Shown here: positions 7,461 through 13,592 of the stretch, piece by piece
Layout of the letters: each line of letters begins with the position of its first letter
How positions within the stretch are numbered: position 1 is the first letter of the stretch
Virus record (IMG/VR): IMGVR_UViG_3300042445_000177
Coordinates: 1-34,821 of that record
Origin: a virus
Direction: 5' to 3' (one strand)
Length of the DNA stretch: 34,821 bases
The notes under the pieces: generated by a model
What the model was told of the DNA's origin: nothing
The model's input: the letters and a program-made list of their open reading frames with translations, nothing else
The model's database searches: none
Position numbers and translations under genes: made by a program

Positions 7461-7488
7461 TTGGCACAATGCTAAAAATACTTATACA
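7461..7488 (+). promoter_or_regulatory. Possible promoter of the rightward arm
   Basis: TTGGCA (7461-7466, 5 of 6) is followed after 16 bp by TATACA (7483-7488, 4 of 6), ending 57 bp before the ardC start. Just upstream lie small inverted repeats AGGGT-AA-ACCCT (7424-7435) and GGGA-AAG-TCCC (7439-7449). The match is modest. Confidence 0.45.
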
Positions 7489-7515
7489 ATTAAACCTAGC
7501 AGCACAATTAAACCG

Positions 7516-7532
7516 GCAGTATCCTAAACTAA
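7516..7532 (+). repeat. Leader motif before ardC (duplicated before gp88)
   Basis: GCAGTATCCTAAACTAA stands 30 bp before the ardC ATG. It recurs exactly at 8475-8491, 32 bp before the next gene. Both copies are followed by a GGA-containing ribosome site and end in TACAAAATG. A shared regulator site or RNA element for the two genes is likely. Confidence 0.7.
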
Positions 7533-7545
7533 AGGACAATACAAA

Positions 7546-8418
7546 ATGAGCGCACTAATATATCAGCAAGTAACCGACCAAATCATTAAGCAATTAGAAG
7601 CCGGCGCTACGCCTTGGGTTAAGCAATGGAATGGCAGCAGCAGCGCCAACCATAACGCCGTAAGCGGTAAAACGTATCAAGGTATCAATACTCTCATTCT
7701 CGCCATGAGCGCCGCCGCTGGCGGGTTCAAATCCAACCAGTGGGCAACGTATAAACAATGGTTAGAATTAGGCGGACAAGTACGAAAAGGCACTAAGGGC
7801 ACTACTATTATTTTTTATTCACCGGTGACTGGCAGCAAAATCACTGCCGACGGCGTAGAGAAAAGCTATCATTACGTCCTAAAATCGTATAGCGTTTTTA
7901 ATGCCGACCAAATCGATGGCTATACGCCGCCGGTAGTAACGGTTAAACCGTTTAACAGCATTGCAGCATTAGAGGCATTGGCGACTGATAGCGGCGCTAT
8001 AATTAAGCACGGCGGCGATAAGGCGTTTTATTCGCCACGCAATGATTTTATCCAAATGCCAAATAAAACCGACTTTACTAATGAAGCGGCATATTATGCG
8101 ACTTTATTACATGAGATGGCGCACTGGTCCGGCGCTTCTAACCGTTTGGACCGGGACTTATCGGGACGTTTTGGTAATGAAGCCTACGCCGCCGAGGAAT
8201 TGATAGCGGAATTGTCGGCAGCATTTTTATGCGCTGAATATCAAATTGACGGCGACTTACGCCACGCCGGATACATTGCTTCATGGTTGCGTATTCTTAA
8301 GAATGACAATAAGGCAGTATTTAAGGCAGCAGCATTAGCGCAAAAATCAGCGGATTACATTAAGGCATTGTCTGCCACTGCAGTGGAGGCAGTATCGGAG
8401 GAATTGATAGCGGCATAA
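7546..8418 (+). CDS. ardC: ArdC-like antirestriction protein (ssDNA-binding domain plus zincin)
   Basis: This is a 290-residue protein. The N-terminal half (about 1-130) is the ArdC N-terminal type, with YQQVTDQIIKQLEAGATPWVKQW, QGINTL and LELGGQVRKGTKGT. The C-terminal half is a zinc metallopeptidase-like domain with HEMAH (H189, E190, H193) and a downstream acidic helix EELIAEL (217-223) that may give the third ligand. ArdC proteins are known from plasmids and phages to protect incoming DNA from restriction; the role here is inferred from the family. It is the first gene of the rightward arm, consistent with very early expression. Its bases are rich in GCCG/CGGC words, unlike the structural genes, which suggests later acquisition. 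Confidence 0.85.
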   Translation: MSALIYQQVTDQIIKQLEAGATPWVKQWNGSSSANHNAVSGKTYQGINTLILAMSAAAGGFKSNQWATYKQWLELGGQVRKGTKGTTIIFYSPVTGSKITADGVEKSYHYVLKSYSVFNADQIDGYTPPVVTVKPFNSIAALEALATDSGAIIKHGGDKAFYSPRNDFIQMPNKTDFTNEAAYYATLLHEMAHWSGASNRLDRDLSGRFGNEAYAAEELIAELSAAFLCAEYQIDGDLRHAGYIASWLRILKNDNKAVFKAAALAQKSADYIKALSATAVEAVSEELIAA

Positions 8419-8419
8419 T

Positions 8420-8460
8420 CTAGGGGTAAGCCCTAGTATATTTTCTGAATGTACTAGGGC
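8420..8460 (+). promoter_or_regulatory. Alternative hairpins between ardC and gp88 (attenuator-like)
   Basis: CTAGGG (8420-8425) can pair with CCCTAG (8431-8436). Alternatively, GCCCTAGTA (8430-8438) can pair perfectly over 9 bp with TACTAGGGC (8452-8460). The two structures share the middle segment and exclude each other. No clean U-run follows the second stem, so a classical terminator is not established. Confidence 0.5.
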
Positions 8461-8474
8461 ATTATTCTTATCTA

Positions 8475-8491
8475 GCAGTATCCTAAACTAA
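8475..8491 (+). repeat. Leader motif before gp88 gene (copy of ardC leader)
   Basis: This is an exact 17-base copy of 7516-7532. It is followed by ATGGAGG, giving a strong GGAG ribosome site, and TACAAAATG at the start codon. It lies 15 bp after the alternative hairpins. Confidence 0.7.
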
Positions 8492-8506
8492 TGGAGGCAT
8501 TACAAA

Positions 8507-9154
8507 ATGATACGATTATCAAAAACCAGTAAACTAGATGGCATTCTCTCATGGTCACTACAGGCGCTTGAGACTTGCCCGGGCAGCATTGCAAAAAATG
8601 GCGACTTAGTACCGGCGTGCAAGGGCTGCTATGCAACAACGGGTAATTACAATTATCCTAACGTGAAAGCGCCACGCCTTGAAAACCGGGATGACTGGCA
8701 GCGCACTGAATGGGTTAGTGAGATGGTATCGGCACTGGGTAATTCCCGGTATTTTCGCTGGTTCGATAGCGGCGACTTATACAGCGCCGACTTAGCGGCT
8801 AAAGTTTACGCCGTGATGGTTGCCACGCCATGGGTTAGTCACTGGTTGCCGACTAGAATGCACAAGTTTAAAAAGTTTACTAATATATTGCATAAAATGC
8901 AGTCACTGCCTAACGTCGCCGTGCGTTATTCTAGCGATAGCATTACCGGCGAAACCGTGCAGGGCTCTACTACGTCCACAATTTTTAGCAGTGAAGCACA
9001 ATTACCGGATAACGCCACGGTATGCCGTGCTTATGAGAATGAAGGAAAATGCAGCGGCTGCCGCGCGTGCTATGATAAAAACGTGGCAGTCATCGCCTAT
9101 AAAGCGCACGGGGTTAAAATGGCGAAAGTAATCCGCATTGCAGCAATGGCTTAA
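8507..9154 (+). CDS. Gp88-family Cys-rich protein
   Basis: The product is 215 residues, recognised as the phage Gp88 family (named after a mycobacteriophage product of unknown function). Two cysteine groups are seen: C24...C38-x2-C41-Y near the N terminus, and C173...C182-x2-C185-x2-C188 near the C terminus, suggesting iron-sulphur or zinc binding. Conserved-looking aromatic and acidic motifs lie between them (FRWFDSGDLYS at 83-93, HWLPTR at 112-117). It has the same leader as ardC and the same GCCG-rich base use, so the two genes probably moved and are controlled together. The activity is unknown; a redox or nucleic-acid-modifying enzyme and an anti-defence factor are both possible. Confidence 0.75.
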   Translation: MIRLSKTSKLDGILSWSLQALETCPGSIAKNGDLVPACKGCYATTGNYNYPNVKAPRLENRDDWQRTEWVSEMVSALGNSRYFRWFDSGDLYSADLAAKVYAVMVATPWVSHWLPTRMHKFKKFTNILHKMQSLPNVAVRYSSDSITGETVQGSTTSTIFSSEAQLPDNATVCRAYENEGKCSGCRACYDKNVAVIAYKAHGVKMAKVIRIAAMA

Positions 9155-9181
9155 TTATCAATCTAATCTAGAGGTTTAATT

Positions 9182-9361
9182 ATGTATAAAATTATCGACG
9201 TATACGGTTGCGCTTATAAAAACACTATGACATTCGACGAAGCAATAAAAACATTACAGGCGGATATGTACTTATCCGACAATGATATAGCGGCGGCAAA
9301 AAATGCGGATAAATTTTCTTTTATCTACGGTTTTAAATCATGTCATATTGAAAGGGTTTAA
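9182..9361 (+). CDS. Hypothetical 59-residue protein
   Basis: ATG at 9182 follows an AGAGG ribosome site and opens a 59-codon frame beginning MYKIIDVYGCAY. It is a small, mixed alpha/beta-looking protein with two cysteines (C10, C54) and no membrane segment. It lies between gp88 and another small gene with 2-bp spacing to the next start, in a tight row of small genes. No family is recognised. Ribosome site, spacing and lack of alternative frames support it as a real gene. Confidence 0.6.
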   Translation: MYKIIDVYGCAYKNTMTFDEAIKTLQADMYLSDNDIAAAKNADKFSFIYGFKSCHIERV

Positions 9362-9363
9362 TT

Positions 9364-9456
9364 ATGTTTAAAATTTTTGCAGTAGCGGTAAACATTGTTT
9401 TATTTGGTATCTTATCTATTGGCTTCGGTTATCTTATCGCCGAAGCACTAACTTAA
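9364..9456 (+). CDS. 30-residue single-pass membrane peptide
   Basis: ATG at 9364 is preceded by GAAAGGG at a good distance. The product is about 30 residues and nearly all one hydrophobic helix (FAVAVNIVLFGILSIGFGYL), with one Lys before it and a Glu after. It probably inserts in the inner membrane. Early phage membrane peptides of this size can act on host membrane proteins or in superinfection exclusion, but no function can be assigned here. Confidence 0.55.
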   Translation: MFKIFAVAVNIVLFGILSIGFGYLIAEALT

Positions 9457-9471
9457 AAAGGAATTACAAAA

Positions 9472-9768
9472 ATGAGTACACTATACGAAATTAAGAATAT
9501 CGACTTTCCTAAAAACAAGCCTAGCAAGGCGGCAGTATTGAAGGCAGTTAAGGCAGCCATAAAGCAAGGATATAAAGCAATAACCGTATCATGGGGCGAA
9601 AACTCTATTGACTTGAATATAAACCCGCATAGCAGCGCCGGAGACTGGTACGGCTATGGTTGGATTAGGGATATATCAGGCGACGATATTGCTAAGGGTT
9701 TAAGCGATACTAAAACCACTCAATTTATGAGGCAGCATTTTAACTTACTAGGGGAGGCGCTTAAATGA
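9472..9768 (+). CDS. Hypothetical 98-residue early protein
   Basis: This is a 98-residue protein. An N-terminal Lys/Ala-rich helix (KAAVLKAVKAAIKQG) is followed by beta-like segments (AITVSWGENSIDLNINP) and an aromatic Gly-rich stretch WYGYGWIRD around residues 61-69. AAAGGA precedes the ATG. Its stop overlaps the next start (ATGA). No known domain is recognised. The helix-plus-strand layout is compatible with a small nucleic-acid or protein-binding fold. Its position in the row of small genes behind ardC/gp88 suggests a host-takeover or anti-defence role, which is inference. Confidence 0.65.
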   Translation: MSTLYEIKNIDFPKNKPSKAAVLKAVKAAIKQGYKAITVSWGENSIDLNINPHSSAGDWYGYGWIRDISGDDIAKGLSDTKTTQFMRQHFNLLGEALK

Positions 9769-9956
9769 AAACTAATCAAGACTGGCTAGAATTAGCCTAT
9801 ACCGTAGATTTACTTAGTCGGATGACTGAATCAATAGAAACCTATTTGGATGATGATAGATGGGACGGTATAGCGGCTTTACACGCTGAAATTAAAGAAT
9901 CAAATAAACTTATCAAAAAGTACTATAAACGAGTGAATCAGGGGGTTACACAATGA
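9765..9956 (+). CDS. Hypothetical 63-residue helical protein
   Basis: The product is 63 residues, mostly helical, with alternating acidic and basic residues (TESIETYLDDDRW, EIKESNKLIKKYYKRV). It starts inside the previous stop (ATGA) and its own stop overlaps the next start the same way, so three genes are translationally coupled. A GGGGAGG ribosome site lies just upstream. No family is recognised. Confidence 0.6.
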   Translation: MKTNQDWLELAYTVDLLSRMTESIETYLDDDRWDGIAALHAEIKESNKLIKKYYKRVNQGVTQ

Positions 9957-10156
9957 AATTATATCGAGTGATTGCAAAACGTACATTATATGAGGAATTA
10001 TATATCGAAGCGGATAGTGAATCGAACGCTATCGCTTTAATCACAACGGGGGATGAGGAATACGACTGGAAGGATTTGCCTGAATTAGACTGGCAAATTG
10101 ATAGCGTTGAATTTCAAACAGAAGCAAAATATTCAAGCGAGGGTATAACACAATGA
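9953..10156 (+). CDS. Hypothetical 67-residue protein
   Basis: The protein has 67 residues, beginning MKLYRVIAKRTLYEELYIEA, a beta-strand-rich start followed by an acidic middle (GDEEYDWKDLPELDW). The pattern of a short basic strand pair, then xSESNAI, then a DWKDLPE-type segment is seen in many small phage proteins of unknown role. A GGGGG ribosome site precedes it, and it is coupled by ATGA overlaps on both sides. Confidence 0.62.
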   Translation: MKLYRVIAKRTLYEELYIEADSESNAIALITTGDEEYDWKDLPELDWQIDSVEFQTEAKYSSEGITQ

Positions 10157-10308
10157 AAACGAATAGGCAATATTTAACGGAAGACATAAAAGCAATGTTG
10201 CCAACATCACAGGCGGATTTTCCGTGGCTTATGCTGTTAAGTGAGGAAGGCTTGTATCACTTATGGATGGATTTAAGAAACCTAACAATGAAGGAAACAA
10301 CAGAATGA
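10153..10308 (+). CDS. Hypothetical 51-residue protein
   Basis: ATG at 10153 overlaps the previous stop. The frame encodes 51 residues (MKTNRQYLTEDIKAML... ending KETTE) and stops at 10308, overlapping the start of the next gene. The product is acidic and amphipathic with two Trp and no membrane segment. The row of four coupled ATGA junctions supports it. No relatives are recognised. Confidence 0.55.
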   Translation: MKTNRQYLTEDIKAMLPTSQADFPWLMLLSEEGLYHLWMDLRNLTMKETTE

Positions 10309-10454
10309 AAACACTATTAACCATATTGTCTGTAATGGTATTACTTACTGGCAATGCTATGGCAGGATGTAAACCAATTACAATCATTGCGCCCGACGGC
10401 ACTATGACCGTGTGTAGCGTGTGTAGCGATGGGAAAGTGATTATATGCACCTAA
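10305..10454 (+). CDS. Secreted 49-residue four-Cys microprotein
   Basis: ATG at 10305 is chosen over an in-frame ATG at 10263 because it overlaps the previous stop (ATGA), has an AAGGA site upstream and opens a classic signal peptide. The signal peptide is MK, then a hydrophobic core TLLTILSVMVLLTG, then N-A-M-A with probable cleavage after residue 20. The mature part is only 29 residues and holds four cysteines (C22, C37, C40, C48), including CSVC. It would be exported to the periplasm and folded by disulphides. Alternatively it could be a lipoprotein-like or membrane-anchored factor, though the cysteine is at +2, not +1. The function is unknown. Confidence 0.6.
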   Translation: MKTLLTILSVMVLLTGNAMAGCKPITIIAPDGTMTVCSVCSDGKVIICT

Positions 10455-10537
10455 ACACTATCCTATTCGTACTTACTGGCTTTTTAGTCTATACTCAATC
10501 CCTATTATGGTTGTTTGACTACATTGCAGGGCTTTAG
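10445..10537 (+). CDS. 30-residue membrane peptide
   Basis: The frame from ATG at 10445 overlaps the end of the secreted microprotein gene by 10 bp. It encodes about 30 residues with one hydrophobic segment (ILFVLTGFLVY...LLWLF) ending near a Tyr/Asp cap. It resembles the membrane peptide at 9364-9456 in size. There is no strong ribosome site, so coupling to the upstream gene would be needed. It is plausible but weaker than its neighbours. Confidence 0.42.
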   Translation: MHLNTILFVLTGFLVYTQSLLWLFDYIAGL

Positions 10538-10539
10538 AG

Positions 10540-10601
10540 GGCTGTTTTAGCCGACTTTGATTTAAGTTAATACCTACCTATTACTTATGCCGTAAAACGG
10601 C
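10540..10601 (+). other. Two small hairpins before the 66-residue gene
   Basis: GGCT-GTTTT-AGCC (10540-10552) and GCCGT-AAA-ACGGC (10589-10601) lie in an 80-bp gap. Neither has a U-run. They may be processing or weak pause sites dividing the microprotein row. Confidence 0.35.
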
Positions 10602-10617
10602 TTAGAAAGGCTTTAAA

Positions 10618-10818
10618 ATGCTTGATTTAGACAAAGTGGATTTAAGTAGTTTAGTGATTGATGGGATAGACCATGCCGACCATCCGGACTATTGTGATGC
10701 ATATTATAGTTATGGTGAATTTACTAATGGTTTAACTATGACCGATGAACAATTAGAACAATTTAAAGAGCTATGCCCAGACTTGTTTTATGAGATGTTA
10801 AACAACACTATTTATTAA
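10618..10818 (+). CDS. Hypothetical acidic 66-residue phage protein
   Basis: This is an acidic 66-residue protein with VDLSSLVIDGIDHADHPDYCDAYY-type sequence in the first half and MTDEQLEQFKELCPDLFYEML in the second. The pattern I-D-G-I-D, P-D-Y-C-D-A, then T-D-E-Q-L is one I recognise from small conserved proteins in many aquatic and enteric phages, without known function. A GAAAGG ribosome site precedes the ATG. It is followed 10 bp later by a Cys-cluster protein. Confidence 0.7.
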   Translation: MLDLDKVDLSSLVIDGIDHADHPDYCDAYYSYGEFTNGLTMTDEQLEQFKELCPDLFYEMLNNTIY

Positions 10819-10828
10819 GGGATTGACT

Positions 10829-11080
10829 ATGAGATGCCAATGTTGCAACACAGCATTAAATGATTTTGAATCAACTATGCGCCATGCCATTACTAGGGAT
10901 TTTTTGGAGATGTGTGGGACTTGTTTGCGTACCGTTGATGCCTATATCCCAGTACAGGTCAGGAATGACCTATTGAGCGATTCAGATACGGGTAATCTTG
11001 AATCATTGCTGGACAATATAGACGATTTTACTGGTGACGATTGCGATGAAGACCTTGATGAATATTGGAATGAGCGCTAA
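10829..11080 (+). CDS. Small zinc-finger-like protein
   Basis: ATG at 10829 is chosen because AAGGG (10817-10821) is at the right distance; a TTG at 10823 is too close. The 83-residue product has C-x2-C at the N terminus (RCQCCNTAL) and a second C-x2-C in FLEMCGTCL, a likely zinc site. An acidic tail (NIDDFTGDDCDEDLDEYW) follows. Similar short Cys-finger proteins occur widely in T7-like and aquatic podoviruses, often near early genes. A role in binding a host protein or nucleic acid is inferred. Confidence 0.7.
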   Translation: MRCQCCNTALNDFESTMRHAITRDFLEMCGTCLRTVDAYIPVQVRNDLLSDSDTGNLESLLDNIDDFTGDDCDEDLDEYWNER

Positions 11081-11134
11081 GGTAGACCTATATAGTATCG
11101 GGGCTGTAAGGTTTTAATAGTTTTTAATCACATA

Positions 11135-11154
11135 GAGAAACAATCTAAAGATAG
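11135..11154 (-). promoter_or_regulatory. Shared 20-bp intergenic element, copy 2 (inverted)
   Basis: Read on the minus strand it is CTATCTTTAGATTGTTTCTC, differing from copy 1 only at two adjacent bases (TT instead of GG). It is directly followed on the plus strand by ATAGTCTATGTTG (11151-11163), the inverse of 7299-7311. Confidence 0.65.
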
Positions 11155-11221
11155 TCTATGTTGTTAAAGCATTATACGAAGTTTTTGAAATTGTGTCAAG
11201 TCTTTTATTTTTGTCTTAAAC

Positions 11222-11244
11222 CATTGACTTTTGGATTGTCAATG
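11222..11244. promoter_or_regulatory. Dyad over a -35-like box (operator candidate)
   Basis: CATTGAC (11222-11228) and GTCAATG (11238-11244) form a perfect 7-bp inverted repeat with a 9-base centre. It lies 36 bp before the first replication-block gene. A TTGACT box forms part of the left arm. The downstream -10 (TACTGT) is poor, so the site could need an activator. Confidence 0.45.
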
Positions 11245-11279
11245 ATTACTGTAAGTTGTCTTTAATTGAAAGGGTTTTT

Positions 11280-11432
11280 ATGACTACTATTGACGAAGCA
11301 AGATACCACTACATTTTGTCGGATATGGCGGATTTGGTCGATGAATACGGCTATGCGGCTGTTATCAACGACTTAGATGAGATGATTGCTGCCAAAGCAA
11401 ATGCAATGCTGTACGAGGTGACTAATGTCTAA
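11280..11432 (+). CDS. Hypothetical 50-residue protein
   Basis: ATG at 11280 follows GAAAGGG. The 50-residue product begins MTTIDEARYHYILSDMADLV and is one long amphipathic acidic helix region. It is the first gene of the replication block and overlaps the next start by 8 bp. Such short D/E-rich proteins starting a replication operon are common in phages; no function is known. Confidence 0.62.
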   Translation: MTTIDEARYHYILSDMADLVDEYGYAAVINDLDEMIAAKANAMLYEVTNV

Positions 11433-11610
11433 TCTTCGGTACGAAGTAAGAGATGAATGGGGCGGGTTAGTAAGGCGGTTTTATACCCGTGATGAAGCAG
11501 AGCAGTATATTGAAATGGATAAATCGCTATGGATAAAGACATTACCGAAGCCAACAAAGATAGATGGCTTTACAGAGGCTTTAAAACGCCTTGGGAGCTG
11601 TTTGTTTTAG
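11425..11610 (+). CDS. Hypothetical 61-residue protein
   Basis: This is a 61-residue protein with RYEVRDEWGGLVRRFYTRDEAEQYI, followed by Lys/Pro-rich WIKTLPKPTKI and a last helix. The segment VRDEWGGLVRRF-TRDEAEQYI is a small beta-hairpin-helix pattern that I recognise from many small phage proteins. Its last 27 codons overlap the next gene (11529) in another frame. Both frames look genuine, because the C-terminal LPKP...EALKRLG pattern also looks conserved. Confidence 0.65.
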   Translation: MSNLRYEVRDEWGGLVRRFYTRDEAEQYIEMDKSLWIKTLPKPTKIDGFTEALKRLGSCLF

Positions 11611-11822
11611 TGGTGCTAGGGGTAGCCCTTATCTCGGCTTACGGGGGCTACAAAGCCGCTAAATGGGAACTAGAGCATACCGTATGCGGCAGTTATCAAA
11701 AAGGTCATTCCGATTGGCATGGCTGGTTAAGTGTTAAAGATGGTATTTCGAGATGTTTTTATGTAGAATCAGCATACCCTTGGCGGGTTCGTCATGGGGT
11801 TATTTTAGTGAATGGAGAATGA
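11529..11822 (+). CDS. Small membrane protein, overlapping start
   Basis: The product is 97 residues with one clear membrane segment (WELFVLVVLGVALISAYGG, about 23-41), a cytoplasmic Lys/Arg-rich N terminus and a soluble C-terminal part with two cysteines (C53, C76) and several Trp. The start ATG lies 82 bp inside the previous gene. A later GTG would cut into the membrane segment, so the ATG is preferred. Function is unknown. Confidence 0.58.
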   Translation: MDKDITEANKDRWLYRGFKTPWELFVLVVLGVALISAYGGYKAAKWELEHTVCGSYQKGHSDWHGWLSVKDGISRCFYVESAYPWRVRHGVILVNGE

Positions 11823-11823
11823 T

Positions 11824-12003
11824 ATGAGAACAGCACCAAAAGAAGTGGACATGACATTTACAGTTACGGTGACATACAAAGTCACTACTTACGGTGATAG
11901 TCGCTTTGATTGCTATGTAATGGCTGAGAACATGAGCATTGAAGATATACACAAAGAAGGTGAAGTGCAAGATATTGAAATAGGTGATGGGGAACAGTTT
12001 TAA
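11824..12003 (+). CDS. Hypothetical 59-residue protein
   Basis: ATG at 11824 is favoured over ATG 11812 because GGAG (11814-11817) is placed 6 bp before it. The 59-residue product is rich in beta-strand residues (MTFTVTVTYKVTTYG) with an acidic C terminus (IEIGDGEQF). It fits a small OB- or beta-sandwich-like protein. It is joined to the primase-helicase gene by a TAATG junction, suggesting co-translation. No family is recognised. Confidence 0.6.
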   Translation: MRTAPKEVDMTFTVTVTYKVTTYGDSRFDCYVMAENMSIEDIHKEGEVQDIEIGDGEQF

Positions 12004-13592
12004 TGACTCAATCTAAATTCGTTAAGCACCTACCGTGTGAGCATTGCGGCAGTTCAAATGCCAATGCGCTCTACGACGATGGGCATACCCATTGCTTTAA
12101 GTGCGAAACCTACACAGCCAGCAATGGTGAAACAACAACAATGAAGGCAGTTAAACCAATGAATAAGGACATACAATTTTATGACTCTGCTACTAATTCT
12201 AGTATCTCTGACCGTGGTATTACTTCGACTACTTGCCTGACCTACGGGGTTAAACAATCGACTGGTAAGCACTATTACCCATTCTATGATGCTGATGGCA
12301 CACTAGCGGCAGTGAAGACTAGGGATGTGGCTAACAAGCAGTTCAGCATTGCGGGTGACTTTAACAACGCTACGCTGTTCGGACAACAACTTTTTGCCAA
12401 GGCTGGTCGCTACTTGACTATCTGTGAAGGCGAACTAGACGCTATGGCGGCGTATCAGATGCAAGGTAGTAAGTATCCATGCGTTAGTATTCGCAATGGT
12501 GCTAGTGCTGCTCTAAAGGACTGTAAAGCACAGTATGAATGGATTGATTCATTCGAGAATATTGTGCTGTCATTCGATGCCGATGAAGCAGGACAGAAAG
12601 CATCACAGGCTGTCGCTGAACTCTTTGGTGGCAAAGTGAAGGTAATGAAGCATAAGAAAGGATACAAAGATGCGTGTGACTATCTTAAAGATAATTCTGG
12701 TAAGGAATTTATTGATGCTTGGTGGGGCGCTGAGTCTTATATACCTGATGGAATTATTCAAGGTAACACCCTCTGGGATATGGTATCAGCGCCTATTGAA
12801 AAGGCTGATTGCGATTATCCGTACGAGGAACTTAATAAACTTACATACGGTATCCGCAAAGGTGAGCTTGTCATGGTCACTGCGGGAAGCGGACTCGGTA
12901 AGTCTCAATTTTTACGGGAAATCGTATGGCATATCCTTAACAAAACCAATGACAACATCGGACTTATGTTTCTTGAAGAAGGAGTGCGTAAGACAGCTCG
13001 TTCGCTCATGTCGCTGGCAGTAAACAAACCAATCCATTTACCTGATGTAGAAGTATCACCGGAGGAACTGAAAGATGCTTTTGATAGAACTTTGGGAAGT
13101 GACCGTGTTTACCTGTTTGACCATTTTGGTAGCACTTCTTTGGAAAATATTGTCAATCGAGTGCGCTACATGGCAAAAGGGCTTGGCTGTGGTTATGTGT
13201 TTCTTGACCACCTTAGCATTATCGTTAGTGGCGGTGATGTGGGTGATGAACGTAAAGCACTGGACTCTATAATGACTAAGCTACGGATGCTGGTGCAGGA
13301 AACAGGAATCAGTCTTATCTGCGTCAGTCACCTAAAGCGCCCGGAAAGCAAAGGACACGAAGAAGGTGCTGCAACATCGCTGGCGCAACTGCGTGGCTCA
13401 GGCGCTATTGCACAGTTATCTGACATTGTCATTGGATTAGAGCGTAACGGTCAAGCACAAGATATGATTGAACGCAATACCACATCTGTGCGGGTTCTCA
13501 AGAACCGATTTAGCGGATACACTGGTAATTGTGGTGCATTGTTGTATAATGGCAAAACTGGACGAATGTTAGAAATTAAGGACACACTATGA
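12003..13592 (+). CDS. DNA primase-helicase (T7 gp4-like)
   Basis: The protein has 529 residues. The N-terminal zinc finger uses C12, C15, C31 and C34, the primase recognition element. The TOPRIM domain has E142 in CEGELDAM and the D-x-D pair D192/D194 in FDADEAG. The C-terminal RecA-like helicase has Walker A GSGLGKS (295-301), Walker B-like GYVFLDHLS, and a late motif LRGSGAIAQLSDIVIGL. It primes lagging-strand synthesis and unwinds the fork as a hexamer with the phage DNA polymerase. It is the first large gene of the replication block. All catalytic residues are present; the length is slightly below T7 gp4 (566). Confidence 0.93.
   Translation: MTQSKFVKHLPCEHCGSSNANALYDDGHTHCFKCETYTASNGETTTMKAVKPMNKDIQFYDSATNSSISDRGITSTTCLTYGVKQSTGKHYYPFYDADGTLAAVKTRDVANKQFSIAGDFNNATLFGQQLFAKAGRYLTICEGELDAMAAYQMQGSKYPCVSIRNGASAALKDCKAQYEWIDSFENIVLSFDADEAGQKASQAVAELFGGKVKVMKHKKGYKDACDYLKDNSGKEFIDAWWGAESYIPDGIIQGNTLWDMVSAPIEKADCDYPYEELNKLTYGIRKGELVMVTAGSGLGKSQFLREIVWHILNKTNDNIGLMFLEEGVRKTARSLMSLAVNKPIHLPDVEVSPEELKDAFDRTLGSDRVYLFDHFGSTSLENIVNRVRYMAKGLGCGYVFLDHLSIIVSGGDVGDERKALDSIMTKLRMLVQETGISLICVSHLKRPESKGHEEGAATSLAQLRGSGAIAQLSDIVIGLERNGQAQDMIERNTTSVRVLKNRFSGYTGNCGALLYNGKTGRMLEIKDTL

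Larger units (their letters stand above)
6751..7545. other. Divergent control region, 795 bp without genes
   Basis: This is the largest gap of the genome, and both arms diverge from it. It contains a strong leftward promoter, iterated CTATCG sites, a 9-bp inverted repeat, clustered hairpins, a 13-bp dyad, repeated TTGTTTCT and ATTAACACAACA words, a C-tract (7211-7222), an AT-rich stretch (7304-7330) and a weak rightward promoter. The one open frame of about 97 codons (7137-7430) runs through the repeats and looks non-coding. The density of repeats makes this the best candidate for a replication origin and master switch. That is inference. Confidence 0.8.
11081..11279. other. Second control region, 199 bp without genes
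   Basis: This region separates the microprotein row from the replication block. It holds the inverted copy of the 20-bp element (11135-11154), a second inverted 13-mer shared with the main control region (11151-11163), and a dyad CATTGAC/GTCAATG (11222-11244). No good complete promoter is seen, although TTGACT (11224-11229) is a fair -35. Confidence 0.7.

Noticed and set aside
10557-10584. TTGATT-N16-TATTAC as a promoter before the 66-residue gene
   Set aside because: Both boxes are weak and hairpins overlap the region; a continuing transcript explains the gene equally well.
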